Origin: Cycas panzhihuaensis
Lineage: Eukaryota > Cycadophyta
Assembly (NCBI GenBank): GCA_023213395.1
Contig: CM041465.1
Location: 168,585,741-168,649,740 of the forward strand
Length of the DNA: 64,000 bases
Direction of reading: 5' to 3'
Both the position numbers and the translations under genes were made by a program. This document shows positions 44,884-57,820 of the stretch, piece by piece. The number at the start of each line of letters is the position of its first letter. Within the stretch, counting starts at the first letter, position 1. The notes under the pieces are model-generated. The model was not told the origin of the DNA. It saw only the letters and a list, made by a program, of their open reading frames with translations, and did not search any database.

Positions 44884-46420
44884 CCCTCCCTTAATAACAG
44901 CTTCATTTGATGTGACATTGCAGTAATGCCAGAACCTTTCAAACTTTGGTTTACTAAGTGCTTTGATGAAGATGTTGACCACTTGGTCTTTAGTAAGTCG
45001 ATACACAAGGTCAACTTTTCTATTTTGAATATATTCACAAATGAAATGATCATGGACCTTGGTGTGCTTGGTTCTAGCATGCAAAACTAGATTTTTTATC
45101 ATCTTCAATATACTTTAATTGTCATAATAGAAGGTATTAGCTGAAGTCTATTAAATTCCAAGCTCAATAAGAATCTTTCTAAGCCAAATCAACTCTGTAG
45201 TGGCATGAACAACTACTTTATATTTAGCTTTAATGGAGGGAAGTGTAATATTAGGTTGTTTCTTACAACTCTAGGAGATAACAATTGAACTCATGTCAAA
45301 ATCGTAACTTGATGTTAAATGGCAAGTATCTTGGCAACCTGCTTAGTTTACATCTGTGAATCCTTTAAGGATGGGAGAATCAGCTTGGGTATAATAAAGC
45401 CTAAACTAAAGTGTTTTATGCATATACTTGAGAATTCTGGTAATAGACTTCCATTGAGATATCTTAATATGTGTGGTATACCTAGAGCAGATCCCAATTA
45501 TATAGGAGATATCTAGACAAGTATGAGTGAGGTAAATGAGGCTCCCAACCAACTATTGATATAAACTGGTATGAAAAGGCTTGCCTCATTCATCCAAGTT
45601 GAGCTTGGTTCCTATTTCCATTGGAATTGGTATAGGCTTATAGTCAGTCATTCTAAATCTCTGTAATAATTCATTTAAGAATTTAGATTGTGACAGGAAT
45701 ATATGACCTAGATCTTGCCATACTTCAATGCCAAGGAAATAGTGTAGCAACCCAAGATCTACCATCTTAAAGTTATTTTTGAGTTCAGATTGGAGCCAAG
45801 CTATGTTATTATCATTGTTCCTAGTGATTGCCAAGTTATCCACATAGAGCACTATGATAGAGATATATTGAGTGAAAAAGGCATCAATTTTAGTATATCA
45901 GGTATGTGGTGCTTGTTTCAATCCATAAAGGGCTTTCTTAAACTTACAAACTAGATGTTTTTTACCAAGAACAATGTAGCCATGAGGTTGCTTCAAGAAA
46001 ACCTCTTTAGTGAGTTCTTCATTATGGAAAGCACTCTTCACATCCATTTGGTATATAGGCTAATTAAATTGAGTTGAAGGTGACATAACCAAATGGAATG
46101 TACTCATGTTAGCTACAAGTGTAAAAGTTTCATCAAAATTGATCCCCTCTTATTGTTTAAGACCTATTACAACTAGGTGAGCTTAATGATGCTTAATGGT
46201 GCTATCAACATAAAATTTTATCTTATAAATCCATCGATAATCAATTAGATTCTTTCCTAGTGGTAATTCTACTAGCTCCTATATATCATTCTTTAGGATT
46301 AAGTACATCTCATCATCCATAGTAGCTTTCTATATTTAGTCCTTGACTACCTCCTCAAGCATGGAAGGCTTAGGGGTCTTGAGAACTTGTGTCATCAAGG
46401 AATAATTAGTTGAGTGCCTC
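44884..46420 (-). pseudogene. pol: Copia RT and RNase H (decayed, 44.9-46.4 kb)
   Basis: RNase H (45320-44890) ends with ARTKHTKVHDHFI, the usual C-terminal block. In RT, the region 45852-45586 is open and holds LYVDNLAITRNN at the active site (45835-45846: YVDN, second Asp to Asn), then VDLGLLHYFLGIEVW and LSQSKFLNELLQRFRM. Upstream are the blocks for QPHGYIVLGKK, FMVKSAFHN and KARLV, readable with stops. Made non-functional by the active-site change and many stops. Confidence 0.85.
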
Positions 46421-46699
46421 ATCCTAGACTCTCTCTTAGGAGCAAATGGTAGAGAAGGAGCATCCTTGATTAATTGTTAATACCACTTATAGATCTTTTG
46501 AAGGCTAGTGACATCCACATAAAGATCATCTACAAAGATAGAAGGTATAGCTAATATGGCATCTGAATTTGGAAAAGAATCTTCTAGAACTAAAGAAGGA
46601 TTTGGAGTGTATGAAGAAATAGGTGAAGGTGGCTTAAGAATTAGTACAAGAGGCACTATAGGGATACAAACATATTCATCTGCTATAAACTAAACTTAA

Positions 46700-47720
46700 A
46701 AAGGGCCTAAATCACTTGTCTCTTCAACAAAAATGACATCCTGAATAGTATATACCTGATCTCTAATTGGGTCATATACTTTATATGCTTTATGTCTAGG
46801 CACATATCTAATAAATATGCACTTAAGGATTTTATCATCAAATTTCTTCCTATTCTCCTTAGGTACATGCTTGTAGGTTATGTAACTAAATATTCTAAGA
46901 TAAGAGACTATAGACTTTTGACTTGACCAAGCCTCCTCGAGAGTGATATCATACTTCTATGGTGCTCCTATTATTAAGGTAGGTAATTGTTGAGATGACC
47001 TTGGCACAAAAATGAGTAGCAAGCCTAGTAGTATTCATCATAACTTTAGCTTTGTTTACTAGAGTTTGGTTTATCTATTTTACAACATTATTTTATTGAG
47101 ATATGTACGAGGTTAGGAATTGATTTTTGATACCAAGCTATTTGCAAAAGTTAATAAACAGATTAGATATATACTTCCCTCTATTATTCTATCTAAGTAT
47201 CTTGATATTCATTCTTATTTCATTTTCTACCCCAACTTTAAACTATCTAAACTTATCAAAGGCTTAAAATTTGTTCCTAAGAAAGTAGACCCATACTTTC
47301 TTGGAATAATCATCAATGAATGTTATGAATTATAGGTTTCCCTTGAGTGAAAGGGTAAACATAGATCCACATATTTTTAAGTGGGCTAGTCCCAAGGGTT
47401 CAGAGCCTCTTCATGTTCTAGTAGAAGGAAATGACTCCCTATGTTGTTTTCCAACTAGGCATGCTTCATAGATACACTTGTTTCTTTTAATTTTTGGGAG
47501 TCCATGCACCATTTGGAGCCTAAATATGAGATTTAGACAGTGCATGTTAAGGTGGCTAAGGCATTGATGCCATAACTGGTCCTTAGTGTATTTGGAGGTG
47601 ATTATCTCTATAATGTGTGAACATTCATATTATTCTTATATAGGAGGAGGTTCTTCCATAACAACTTCTTTTCCTTTATCAACCTGAGTGTTGTGGGTAG
47701 TGGCATAGGATTCTGGTGAG
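46700..47720 (-). pseudogene. pol: Copia integrase (decayed, 46.7-47.7 kb)
   Basis: On the minus strand the C-terminal integrase part near 46870-46740 (MCIFIRYVPRHKAYKV-like, DPIRDQVYTI) and core segments near 47450-47000 can be followed through many stops and shifts. The zinc start (HxCLSHLNMHCLNLIFRL) lies near 47560-47520. Identification rests on position between RT and protease and on the typical C-terminal block. Confidence 0.65.
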
Positions 47721-49200
47721 GTATTAGTAGTAAGGGACATACCATCAAGTTTGTAGAGGCCATTATCCTCATATCTTATTGCAACAAGTTATCTAGTAGC
47801 ATGGTCTGTTAGATGCCTTCACTAAAAAGCACATCAAAGTTTTTCTTGTTAATTTGGCTTATAGATAATAAGTTTAACTTCATGCTTAGAACTAGAAAGA
47901 TGTTATTTATATGATATTAGATTCCATAATCCTTTAATATAATAGGATCTCTTCTAACCTTAGTCACATCATAAGTGAGATTGTCTCCAAATGTGATGGT
48001 TTAAGCTTGGATTTGATAAGTCTCATCTAGCAAATATTTAGTACCAATCATGTGATATGTAGCACTAAAATCAATCAACTAGGATTTTTCATTATATTAG
48101 GGTTATAAAGCAATAAAAAATAGATTATGTGTGATGTAGTCTTATGTTTCAATAACATTGCCTCCTTGCTACATATTTTTGTTGTTTCTTTGATTCTTGG
48201 GTTGATTTCTAAACATATCAGATTGTCCTTGGTTTTAGTATTATCTTTGATTTCTATTTTACTGATAGGGTTGGCCACCTTGTAGGAAGTATTGGACTCC
48301 TTTCTAAAAACTTAGTCCTCCCTATGGAAAGTTAGGGCCTCCTTCTTAAAATCTAGGCCCACATGACTGCCCCCCTTAGTTTTCAAATATTTAGAAGTCT
48401 ACTAATCTCCTTCTACAGTCAACAACAAGGTGCATTTTTTCCCCGCATTCCATCTATGTTATTGATTCTTTAATGGTTGAGATTATGGTGTCTTATAAGG
48501 ATATTGAGGTTATCAAGGCAACTCTAAGATGCTCAAAGAGCCAATCCATTAAGCAAGAGGTTAGTGAGGTGGTGGTTACTAATAGGGCTAATTGTATAGT
48601 TGATTCTAATCTACATTCCTAACTACTAATGTAGAGGTAAAATCAGAAGTTGTTTCTATACCTTGATTATAGAGAATTCCTTTCTCTTTTAGAAAAGGTC
48701 CTTTAGAGTGTTGAAATCCATCTTGGTAAAGGTATCATAGAGGTTAGTAACAAAGCTATTAAACTCCATGGGAAGGATATTAAGAATAGAGGTACTAGGT
48801 CATGGTCTAAAGGATGTGTACCAAGGTTGATAAGTTCATTTTGGATGCCTTTGATTTTAGTTAAATAAGAGGAAATTATACTAGGAAAAAGAATGCCAAA
48901 GAGGCATGCTTTGAGAGTAATAGATCTTGAATCATCTTTCCTCTCATAAAGGGAATACAATGTGCTCCATGCTTCATGAGAAGTTTAGGCAATTTCTATA
49001 TTCTGATTGACTCAGTCTTTAATGACTAGATGAAGGAACAATATAGAAATGTTATCCTTCAATTTGAAAGTGGATAAGGCAACTAGATCATGAGCTATCT
49101 TAATTGTAGAGCCATTTGGGTCCTTGGGAGGTATAGGAAGAGGTATGTCCCCATTAACATGTGCCTAATAATTATTCATTATTAGCAGGTTGTTCACTTC
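47721..49200 (-). pseudogene. gag: Copia gag and protease (decayed, 47.7-49.2 kb)
   Basis: The gag UBN2-type block is open at 48960-48703: SSYLTKIKGIQNELINLG, HPLDHDLVPLFL, then FPWSLIALLLTSM. The zinc knuckle follows near 48455-48405, with CGxKMHLVVDCRRRLVDF. A Gly/Gln-rich tail and an Asn/Lys-rich stretch (48278-48075) lead to the protease region near 48050-47800, where WLIDFSATYHM keeps the shape of the DSGATxHM box without its Gly. Confidence 0.72.
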
Positions 49201-51237
49201 TTTCTTCTAATCTATGAAATCAGTTATTCCACTAAGTTTTATAGTGTTTTATATAAGCATTTTGGCTACAATTTTGAGCTATTTTTGGTGTTCTATCTAC
49301 CTAGTTGGACTACTAAACTAGAATGTTATGTTTAAGGGTCTCTAGAAAGCCCTCAGTTACTATTTTGTCTAGTGGTGCCTACCCACAAGTGGAAAAATAA
49401 AGATTTTATATAGTAGTATATGAGCTCTAGGCTCTATATACCTTAGTACATGGACTAGTAAGAAGGTCAAAGAACCCCTTGTTTTATTGGTCCACTTATG
49501 CTAGACTTATACCTAGTGATAGATCTAGTAAAAGGACTATAAATCAAGGTACTCACCTCCTCCAGGTCTAGACTAGTCTCTAAAATCCAAGGTAATGTTT
49601 TCACACTTCAACATACTATTTAGTATACTTTATAGCCAATAGACTTCTCTAATATTTGTAGAATTTGAGAAAAGCCAATGATATGTGCAGAGTTATAACT
49701 TTATGGGTTCTAACCACTCCCTTTGCAAGGCTAGTAAAAGGTTTTATTTATAAATTTATGATTATCTTTTTTAATCTTTCAAGTTAAAATTCTTTTTCAC
49801 ATGTGATCTTATTTAAACAAGAAGGGTTCCTTTTATAAAATGAAAGACAAAGACCTAAAGTAAATGTAATAACTAAAAGAAAGATGAAGGGTTTAGGGTG
49901 ATCTAAAGGCGATTTTATATCTAAGAGGAAATCAACCTCCTTCATCTAAGAATGGCACCTACAACCACAATGCACTTATAAAAGTTAGTAAAAAACTAGA
50001 TAGGATAATAAATCAAGTGTTAATTAGGAGCCTTATAAACTAAAAAATAGGACTTCAATTAGTTAAAAAAGACTTATTATGGCTCAAATAAAAGGGTCTA
50101 CTTTAGTAGCTTATAAACCCTTGAAGATCTACTTAGAAGTACCTAAAACTAGTTCTAAATTGTAGAGATTTAAATAAGGATTTCAACAATTTCAATGGTG
50201 CATAAAACAAACCTCCCATTAAAAAGTTATGCCCAAAATAGTGTAGTGACCTCTATGAAAATGAAATAAAGGGAATTTAGCTTAGGCCTCCTTTTGAAGT
50301 AGCTCTCAGTCACAAACTTAGCTCATGCAACCACTAGTTGAGTGGTTGAGGGGCTAACAAACTTAAAAAAGATTAAAACATCAAATAAACTTATTGAATT
50401 TATAAAAATTATATAAACTAAATTATAATACTTCAATTCTACCCTTTTTTACTATAAAATCCTAATCACACGGGACCCAATGTTACCTAAAATCTTAACC
50501 CCTTTATAGATTTGAGTGCCAACTCAAATCTAATTAAATTTATAAGATACTTTGTAAAAAAAACAATGAAATTTAATCAAAATTTAAGTTGCATGGCTCA
50601 CACATGATTTTTGGGCAAACAAAAGTATGAAATTACAATTAAAATTGCATAAAATCTATTCTAGATTGGTTTGAGACACTATAGGGCTAATCTGAGACTA
50701 ACACAAAAGGAATTTTTGTAAATTTAGAGTTTCTATAGGCCCATATGATGTCATACAGTAAAGAAATGACTGATGGAGTATATGTGAGGGTCGTAGGTCA
50801 CAAATGAGCTAAAAATTAATTAAATCAAGTGGAATCTACTTCCATCTAATGTTAAACCACCTTAGAGGAATGTAGAACAATCCTAGGAGTAGTTTGGAAG
50901 CATATCATAATGCCCACAAGTAGATTTATAACTACAACAAGTTGGTATGAGAGAAAATGAAGGCTAAATGGGATGAAACAATGATAATGACATGTTATTT
51001 TGATGAGTGTGGCTTCAAATAGTAATAAGGAGTCACTTGCATATGGCCAGGCAACTATCAAAAGTGGTGTATATCACAAATGTAGGCTATAGAATGATCA
51101 AATAGCTTAGCACTAGTAGCAATGGCATGAAAATACAAAAACAACAATAAACGTGATGTCGTTTCCATTAAATGAGATCCTATTTTTACTTAATGGAGCA
51201 AAATAACTTGTAATAAAATTGATTTATGCACATAAAT
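49201..51237 (-). other. Leader region of the minus-strand copia
   Basis: Two kb between the start of gag and the PBS with no recognisable protein. Long for a copia leader, so it may include another old insertion, but no LTR or TIR edge is visible. Confidence 0.4.
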
Positions 51238-51250
51238 AGCTCTGATACCA
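51238..51250 (-). other. Primer-binding site (initiator tRNA-Met type)
   Basis: AGCTCTGATACCA on the plus strand, i.e. TGGTATCAGAGCT on the minus strand, directly next to the LTR start TGAAAAATTT. Perfect core match. Confidence 0.9.
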
Positions 51251-51288
51251 TGAAAAATTTATTAATAGGATCAAAATATTAATGTACA
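51251..51288 (-). repeat. Truncated 5' LTR of the 44.5-51.3 kb copia
   Basis: Only TGAAAAATTTATTAATAGG and about 20 further bases match the other LTR; similarity ends at about 51288, before TGTTTCAC. Confidence 0.75.
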
Positions 51289-53488
51289 TGTTTCACTAAC
51301 AACTGGTCTCTTGTTTATTGTTATAATTTTTAACACATCTTTGTATAATTTCATGAGTAAAATAAAAGGTAGACTTGGTTTTATATTGTATTAGACCATG
51401 TTTTGATGAATTAATATATTGATTTACTTAATGATGTATGATGAATGATGTTGTATTATATGATTATATTATCACCTACTGATGACCGATACTTATAGGG
51501 TTAAATTTTTCTTTCACAATCATTTTAATTTGACTCTTCCTTTAAAACCTTTTCTTTTTCATTTTTTATCTTGATTTCACCTATACTTTGTTATTTTTTA
51601 TCATTTTTAGGCTTATGCTTATCATTTTTATTATATCTTGGGCCTCTTTTCTTATTAATAAAGTTATTTATGCCTAAACTTATAATAAAAATTTATTTTT
51701 TGACTTTTAATGAGTCATTTTTCATCTCCTCACTTATCACATTTTTTGTACTACTAAAAACATAACTAGTCACATTTTTAGAGTAAAGTCACATTTTTGG
51801 TAGGTCCAAAAATATCATTGGTTATGTTTTTTACTATTGTATATATAAAACTAAGTCAATGCACCAAATTTTTACATGTTACCAACCTGATTTTATGAAA
51901 ACTTATCTTTTGAATGCTCAAAAGGAACCTTAAGTGTATTGTTATTTATCATTAGGAATTAGAGAGTCAAGATATCATGTTTTAGTAGCTTTCTTGGAGA
52001 TTTTTAGAGACTTTTTAAAGATTTCTACTATTGCGACTTGGAGAATTACTTATGGTAATGCTTATGGGTTAAATCAAGAGGAGATTTTGATGTTGTGATT
52101 TGTTGTTCTATTAATATTCAAATTTTGATGGTTTTCTCTTCAAGTTTCATGATTTTTCTTATCATTTTTAACCTCAAAACTCCTTTCTACCAATAAGATC
52201 TTTCCTATTCAAAATTCTTGTGATTTCATTGCGTATTAGAGATTGCCTTTTACTCAGAGTTTGCTCTTTCTTTCTACTAGTTTTTATGGTAATCTTATAC
52301 TTATTTTTGGCTTAGAATCTTGGCTGAAAGATTAGCCCTTTATGGAGTTAAAAAGGAGATAAGCTAGGGGTGAAGCATAGTCATCTCTTTACTATCTAAT
52401 TAGTTATCTCTTCCTATTCTTCCATAGCAATCCAAATTCCATGTGGTTTGTGGCCCTTTTAGCTTGTGTTTGGTTGTGGTTTAGTCTTTGGTGCTTGTTG
52501 TCTTTCTTCCTTTGCTAGTTTTAAGGGAAGAGTTTAGAGAAATTTAATCAAGTAAATAAAAAGAGTTATTCTGAGGTAGGATTTTGAAATAGGAAAGAAG
52601 TCTTGGTTTTAATTCTTACATGATTTCACTCTCTAATATGTTTTCTTCCTTGAAAAAAAAAATTTGAATTAGTGGATGATATATATGTAATTTTTTACAT
52701 CATTAGAGGTTTGAGGATCCCTTTAAAGCCCATTTTACTCTAATTATGATAGAATCTCTAAGTTGTTTGGCTTGTTACTTATATAAGGATTGTGATTAGA
52801 GTATGATTGGTTATATGCAATGATAATGGTCTAAAAATTCTTTTAAAACAATAGTACGTCTTTAAAATTTCTCTTTTTATTATAGAATAATTATTTAAAG
52901 GAAAGATAGCATGCATTTGAGATAAAAAACTTGTAATTGACATTACATGTTATTAGACTTCTTGAAATTTTGCATAAATAATTGTATGTTATGTTGCATG
53001 TCATACTAGTGTTCTTATTTCCTTGGTATAGTGTGTGTTACATATAAAGAAAATAGTTTCATAGTCATTTTAGTATGCTTCATCTTTTGGATTATATATA
53101 TATAGTACATGCATAACTAGTTTTCTTTACTTGTTTGTTGAAGGTAGAATAGGTCTTGTAGTTTTATTAATTACCTTTGTATTTCATTTCATCTTGTTAA
53201 AAAACATAAACCAAAAAAAAGGAAAACAAACCCTTTTTCATTACCTATCCCCTCCCCTTTATTCAAGTAAAACTCCAAAGGTTGAAAGAATCAAAGGATA
53301 AGAGTCCCTAGGAAGAACATAAGGAACATTATCAAAGTAGTTCTAAACTCAGAACTCCTTTACCTGCTTATGTAGGCTAGTGGATTAAATCACCCTTGTA
53401 TATCCTAGCCTTTTTTTGTTTCATCTAGTTAGATCCTTTTCAAACTACACAACTAGGTGGAGATTCCTCCTTAGGAGTTAGATAAAAG
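51289..53488 (+). repeat. Probable 5' LTR of G2
   Basis: 2.2 kb without coding sequence between the broken copia LTR and a TGG...CTTAGGGCC sequence at 53489 that loosely resembles the G1 primer site. It begins TGTTTCACTAAC (G1: TGTTTCCCAGCT). No second copy exists in the window, so the limits are an inference. T-rich stretches and several short open frames (such as 51571-51765, very hydrophobic) occur inside; I see no gene. Confidence 0.35.
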
Positions 53489-53699
53489 TGGTCACTTAGG
53501 GCCTCTTATACTTTGTATCTCCTAGACTTAATTTGAAATGAAAAAAACACCCCATTAATTTAAAGATATCTAGTTTAGGTCCACTAGAAATATACCATAT
53601 TTCTAGTGACTATATTGGAAAAATACCATTTATTCTCTTATTAAAGCAATGAAAAATATAATTCATACTCCTAGGTAATCTGTGAGGCTTCAAGGCCTC

Positions 53700-56080
53700 T
53701 TGTCAGTTTAATCGAGAAATTTTATCATCTTATGTTGAATCTTCAGAACTTCACACTCGTGACACTTATGTTTATCCTCCTAAACATTCAACTTAGCTAT
53801 ATAAGATATCTGTGGAGCAAGGATATCTTGAACCCTCTTATTATCATGGTGATCCTTCTTTTGTAGATCCTTCTTTTACATAAGAAGAACCACCTCCTAT
53901 TTAAGCACACTCATTATACTTTGAGTTGGTTTTCACTAGGATTCCTACTCCACTTTACATGCGTAGTTATTAAGATCCATTTTATCTAGAGACTCATACC
54001 ATGATATCCTCACCACAACATCATCAATTTGATCCTTTGTGTAAGGAATATGAGCCAATTCAAGTTGAGTCTTCAATTGCCCCTGATGTCATTTAATCTC
54101 CCTGTCCTTCACACCTTCCTTCACTAAGACCTTTGTCAAGACCTTACTCTCCTCTTTTAGAGGAGGTGGAAGATCATAAGTCAACCTATTCATAACCTCA
54201 TCACTCTCCTTCTAGGCTACAAGTTCAGATTCATTCTCCTCATACCATACCTTCTACATATGAAGGCACCTCTACTATTCATATCCATAGCGACCCTAAT
54301 TCCTCTCATGTGCCTACTTCCAATTAAGTTGTTTTACCTTCACCAAGCCTATGACCTATCCATTCCTATACCACTAGGGTCCTCCTCTCATCCTATATCA
54401 TCCATGACTTAATTACCACTTTATACATCACATACAGTTTTTCCATAGGGCATTAGACCTCGTGCACATTCTCCTAAAGTGTCTAATATGGCCCCTTCTT
54501 CTTAACATATTTCCTATACTTATTCTGTCTATCCTTATACTCTAATTAGTTAATCTCAAGCCTTAAGATTTCCTAACCCTATTTCTTCCTCACATATTCC
54601 TAGACCTACTTCACAACTAGCTCATTTTCTTATGTTTAATCTAGTCTTTCTATAGCATCATATGCTTGAAACCAATCCTATGGTTAACCTTGTAGCTTGG
54701 TTTAATCCCCCGTCTACTTTCCCATCTTATACCATTTCCCAATAACAATTACAACAACCTATTCCTTCAACTGTTATGTATCCATAATCCTTGCCTCAAC
54801 ATCCTACTACATTAAGGCCAAGGAGACCTTTCCTTGATTACATGAAACCTTTATGTTCATGTGAGACACTTTTATCTCATATTCCTCCTTTCCTTCTTGA
54901 GTTACCTAAATTTTTTGATGACACTTCTTAGGATCTCACTTCTCATATACAGGCATTTGTACTTGCTTATGTATATTTTATATTATATAATTACATCATG
55001 ATATTCTTGTTCCCTAAATTACTTCAAGATGATGCATTGAAGTGGTTTTATCAACTTTTTTTAGATTCTATCATTTCGTTCCAATAATTAGTTGATTCTT
55101 TTCTCAACTATTTTGATGTAGTAAGACCATTCGAATTAGGCATCAAGTCCCTTTTATCCATCAAACAAAACCATGATGAGACCTCAAGAGACTTTGTGAG
55201 GAGATTTCAAGACTAGGTACATGCTTGCCATTCATGTCTTGATCCTAGTCTATTATTCGATCGTTTTACTAATGCTTTGAAGCCACATGTACACCTTCAA
55301 GTCCTAAAGCTTGGCCATCAAACTTATGAAGAAGCTATTAATCGTTGCTTAGCTTTGAAAACATTCAAGAGTTAAGCAAGTATCAAGAAGGTTGAAAAAC
55401 CTATTTCCTCTAAAGAAATAGTTCAAACAATGAAGGCTTCCCATTCCAAACCTATCTATGATCACCTAATTTCTACTATCAAATCATTGAAGCATGTGAT
55501 CAACACTAAGTTGTATGTTGATAGTCCTTCTTAGAGCTAGCCCTTGCATGAGACTAAATTGATCTATCTTACTAATGGAAGAAAGAAATAAGCTCCTCCT
55601 CCTCCCTTCATAAAGAAAAAATGGTGTTTATATCATCAAATAGACACTCATGATAGAAGTGAGTATCTGACCATTCAAAATACTATTTAAAATATGAATG
55701 TCTAATCAAACTGCTCCTCTAAGTCATCCCAAGATCAAATGATCCATAAGGATTCTTTTCATCAACATAATAAGAAAGTAAATAAAGATGATAAAGGTAA
55801 GGAAAAGTAAGCCTAAGATGATGAAGGTGAACCTTTGAGTTCTAATTCATTGAAGAAGACAACCACTCCTCCAAATCTTTCAACAAAATAAACTAGCAAT
55901 TAATCTTGCCCACCTTCTAAAAGTGGTGACACCTAGAGAATGATAAAAATTATGGAGATAACAAAGAGTGTAGGTCCATCTAAATCACCTAATGTTTTGA
56001 TGGTGAGGAATCCTAACTCTTTACCTCTAGTACCTCCATATCCCATCAAGTTTAGGTCCATTCCCTCTAATATAAAGGAT
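53700..56080 (+). pseudogene. gag: G2 gag (decayed)
   Basis: A long Pro/Ser/His-rich N-terminal part (53760-54830) is followed by the gag capsid-like domain: ELPKFFDDTS, LLQDDALKWFYQLF near 55020-55060, the IKSLLSIKQNHDETSRDFVRRF block, and LKPHVHLQVLKLGHQTYEEAI. The zinc motif near 55622-55680, WCLYHQIDTHDRSEYLTIQN, is of the CX2HX4HX4C type of Tat/Ogre gag with its last Cys now Tyr. Stops are mainly TAG and TAA at likely Gln codons. Confidence 0.85.
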
Positions 56081-57820
56081 GGATCATTCTCTTTATTGAG
56101 GAGTTAAAGACTATTCTAACAGGTATTTTAGTTATTGATTTGTTGAAGTATTACCCTAAGCAATGTTATCTCTTATTTGATGCATTGGGAGTTCTTGTCA
56201 TAGTCTTTTCATCTACTTCCATACTTTCTCTTGACCTGGTTACCTTGTCTAGTCATTCTACTCACGTGCCAAATGATATACCTCTATTCTATATTGAGAT
56301 TATAAAGGATAATATTAATATTAAGTGAGTTATTATTGATAAGGGATCATTTGTTAACATAATCCCTCTTCACCTTATAGAGGATTTAGAGATCTCAGTT
56401 ATTGATCCATATGAGTGGATTTGCTAGGGATACAACAAGAATTAGAAAGTACCTCTAGGTCAAGTCACTCTCCCTCTTAAACTAGAAGAAAAGATAGTTC
56501 TCACTAAGTTAACTATCATTGATCTTGACTTGGAGTGTAATATTCTATTGGGTAGACTATGGATTACCCAAATATCAGTGGTTTATTCCTCCCTCATTGG
56601 CTGAACTTAGGTTTATCCATGAGGGACAATTAAAAATTCTGAAGCAAAAACTGAAACCCATCAAACAGTCAGTCTCTCATATTGAGATATTCTTTGAACC
56701 TAGTGAATCATCGAACTCTTTAGAGTACTTCTTTCAATCACTTGGCCTATATGAATACTTTACCATTGAATCTCCTTCTACTCATTAAGAAGTAAAGGAT
56801 ATGGATTTGGTTGAGATTATTCCTTTGTCATTAGGTTCCTCATCCATTCCTTATACTTTAGGTCTAATTGATCAGTCTTTAATTTCCTTTTCTTCTCATA
56901 ACAAAGAAGTAACTTCTCATTCTATCATATCTTATGGAGAATTGTCTGTGAGTAGAACTATCAGTATGGATAATTCAATTCCCATTGAGACCCACTTTTC
57001 ATACATTTTATATTTTCCCTCGATGGAAAATAGTTTGGTTCCTTCCTTTACTAATCTTTCATCAAATACTTATTTGACTTTTGTTACACATGATTTGTAT
57101 GTTGATGCTCCATAACTCTTCTCTCAATTTTCTTTCTTTACTATGTGGTTTAATAGATATGAGAAGAAGATGTTGTTGCATCAACATCTAGGCTTAGAAT
57201 AAGGTAGCGAGAGTATCAATTCACATAGTACACTACAAGGTAATCAAACATCCTCTATTAGAGTAAGGGAAGAAAACTTAGTGTCCACTATTTCTTTTCA
57301 TTCTTATTCTCTTGTGGATCTTTTCCCATCCTCTCTCATCATATTGTCTTTATTTGATCAAGAATTTCATTTGCATCATCAAGAATTTAATCAATATTTT
57401 ACTTTGACTTAGAAGTTCATTAATAGGTCTATTTATTTTTCTCATGTTTCTTTAATTATTGAGTTTATTCCTACTTGTCCAAACTCTTTGGTTGATTCCC
57501 CTTCATGTTTTAGGTCTTTCATTTGATCTACTAATTTACCTAGAAATATCCTCCTTGTCAATCTCTTCCACTTAGGTTATTTTGAGAATGATGAGGTAAT
57601 TTTAGAGCATCTAGTAGGTTCATTTCCTAGGCTTCCTGATGGGCATCATAGGTTGGGTTTTTCAAAAGTAATACAATATCATGCACCACTAATTAATGGT
57701 TCCTAACCCCAGGAGTCAATTTCCTTAATAGAGTCTAATCCTCCTCACTTTGAAGAGGGAAATGCAATGCTTATGGACTAGATTATTAATGTAGACCTAG
57801 AGATGGAGGATACCCCTAAA
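56081..57820 (+). pseudogene. pol: G2 protease and linker (decayed)
   Basis: EELKTILTGILVIDLLKYYP near 56090-56155 opens this part, followed by the catalytic box IIDKGSFVNIIPLHLIEDLE at 56332-56390, with Lys where DDGSS has its second Asp, and VTLPLKLEEKIV and CNILLGRLW. One small shift near 56085 and another near 56570 bring this segment out of and back into the gag/RT frame. The open segments 56519-56788 and 56801-57115 and the stretch after them are the Ser-rich linker to RT, ending FEEGNAMLMD near 57750-57780. Confidence 0.8.

Larger units (their letters stand above)
44471..51288 (-). mobile_element. Ty1/copia element on the minus strand, 5' LTR truncated
   Basis: 3' LTR 44471-44883, PPT, RNase H, RT, integrase, protease and gag in order along the minus strand, a 2-kb leader, PBS 51238-51250 and only about 38 bp of the 5' LTR (51251-51288). 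The rest of that LTR is replaced by unrelated sequence from 51289, where I place the start of G2. Frames are heavily broken and the RT box is changed. Confidence 0.9.

Noticed and set aside
51571-51765. Hydrophobic open frame as a membrane protein
   Set aside because: T-rich DNA gives Leu/Phe/Ile by chance; it lies in the probable G2 LTR.
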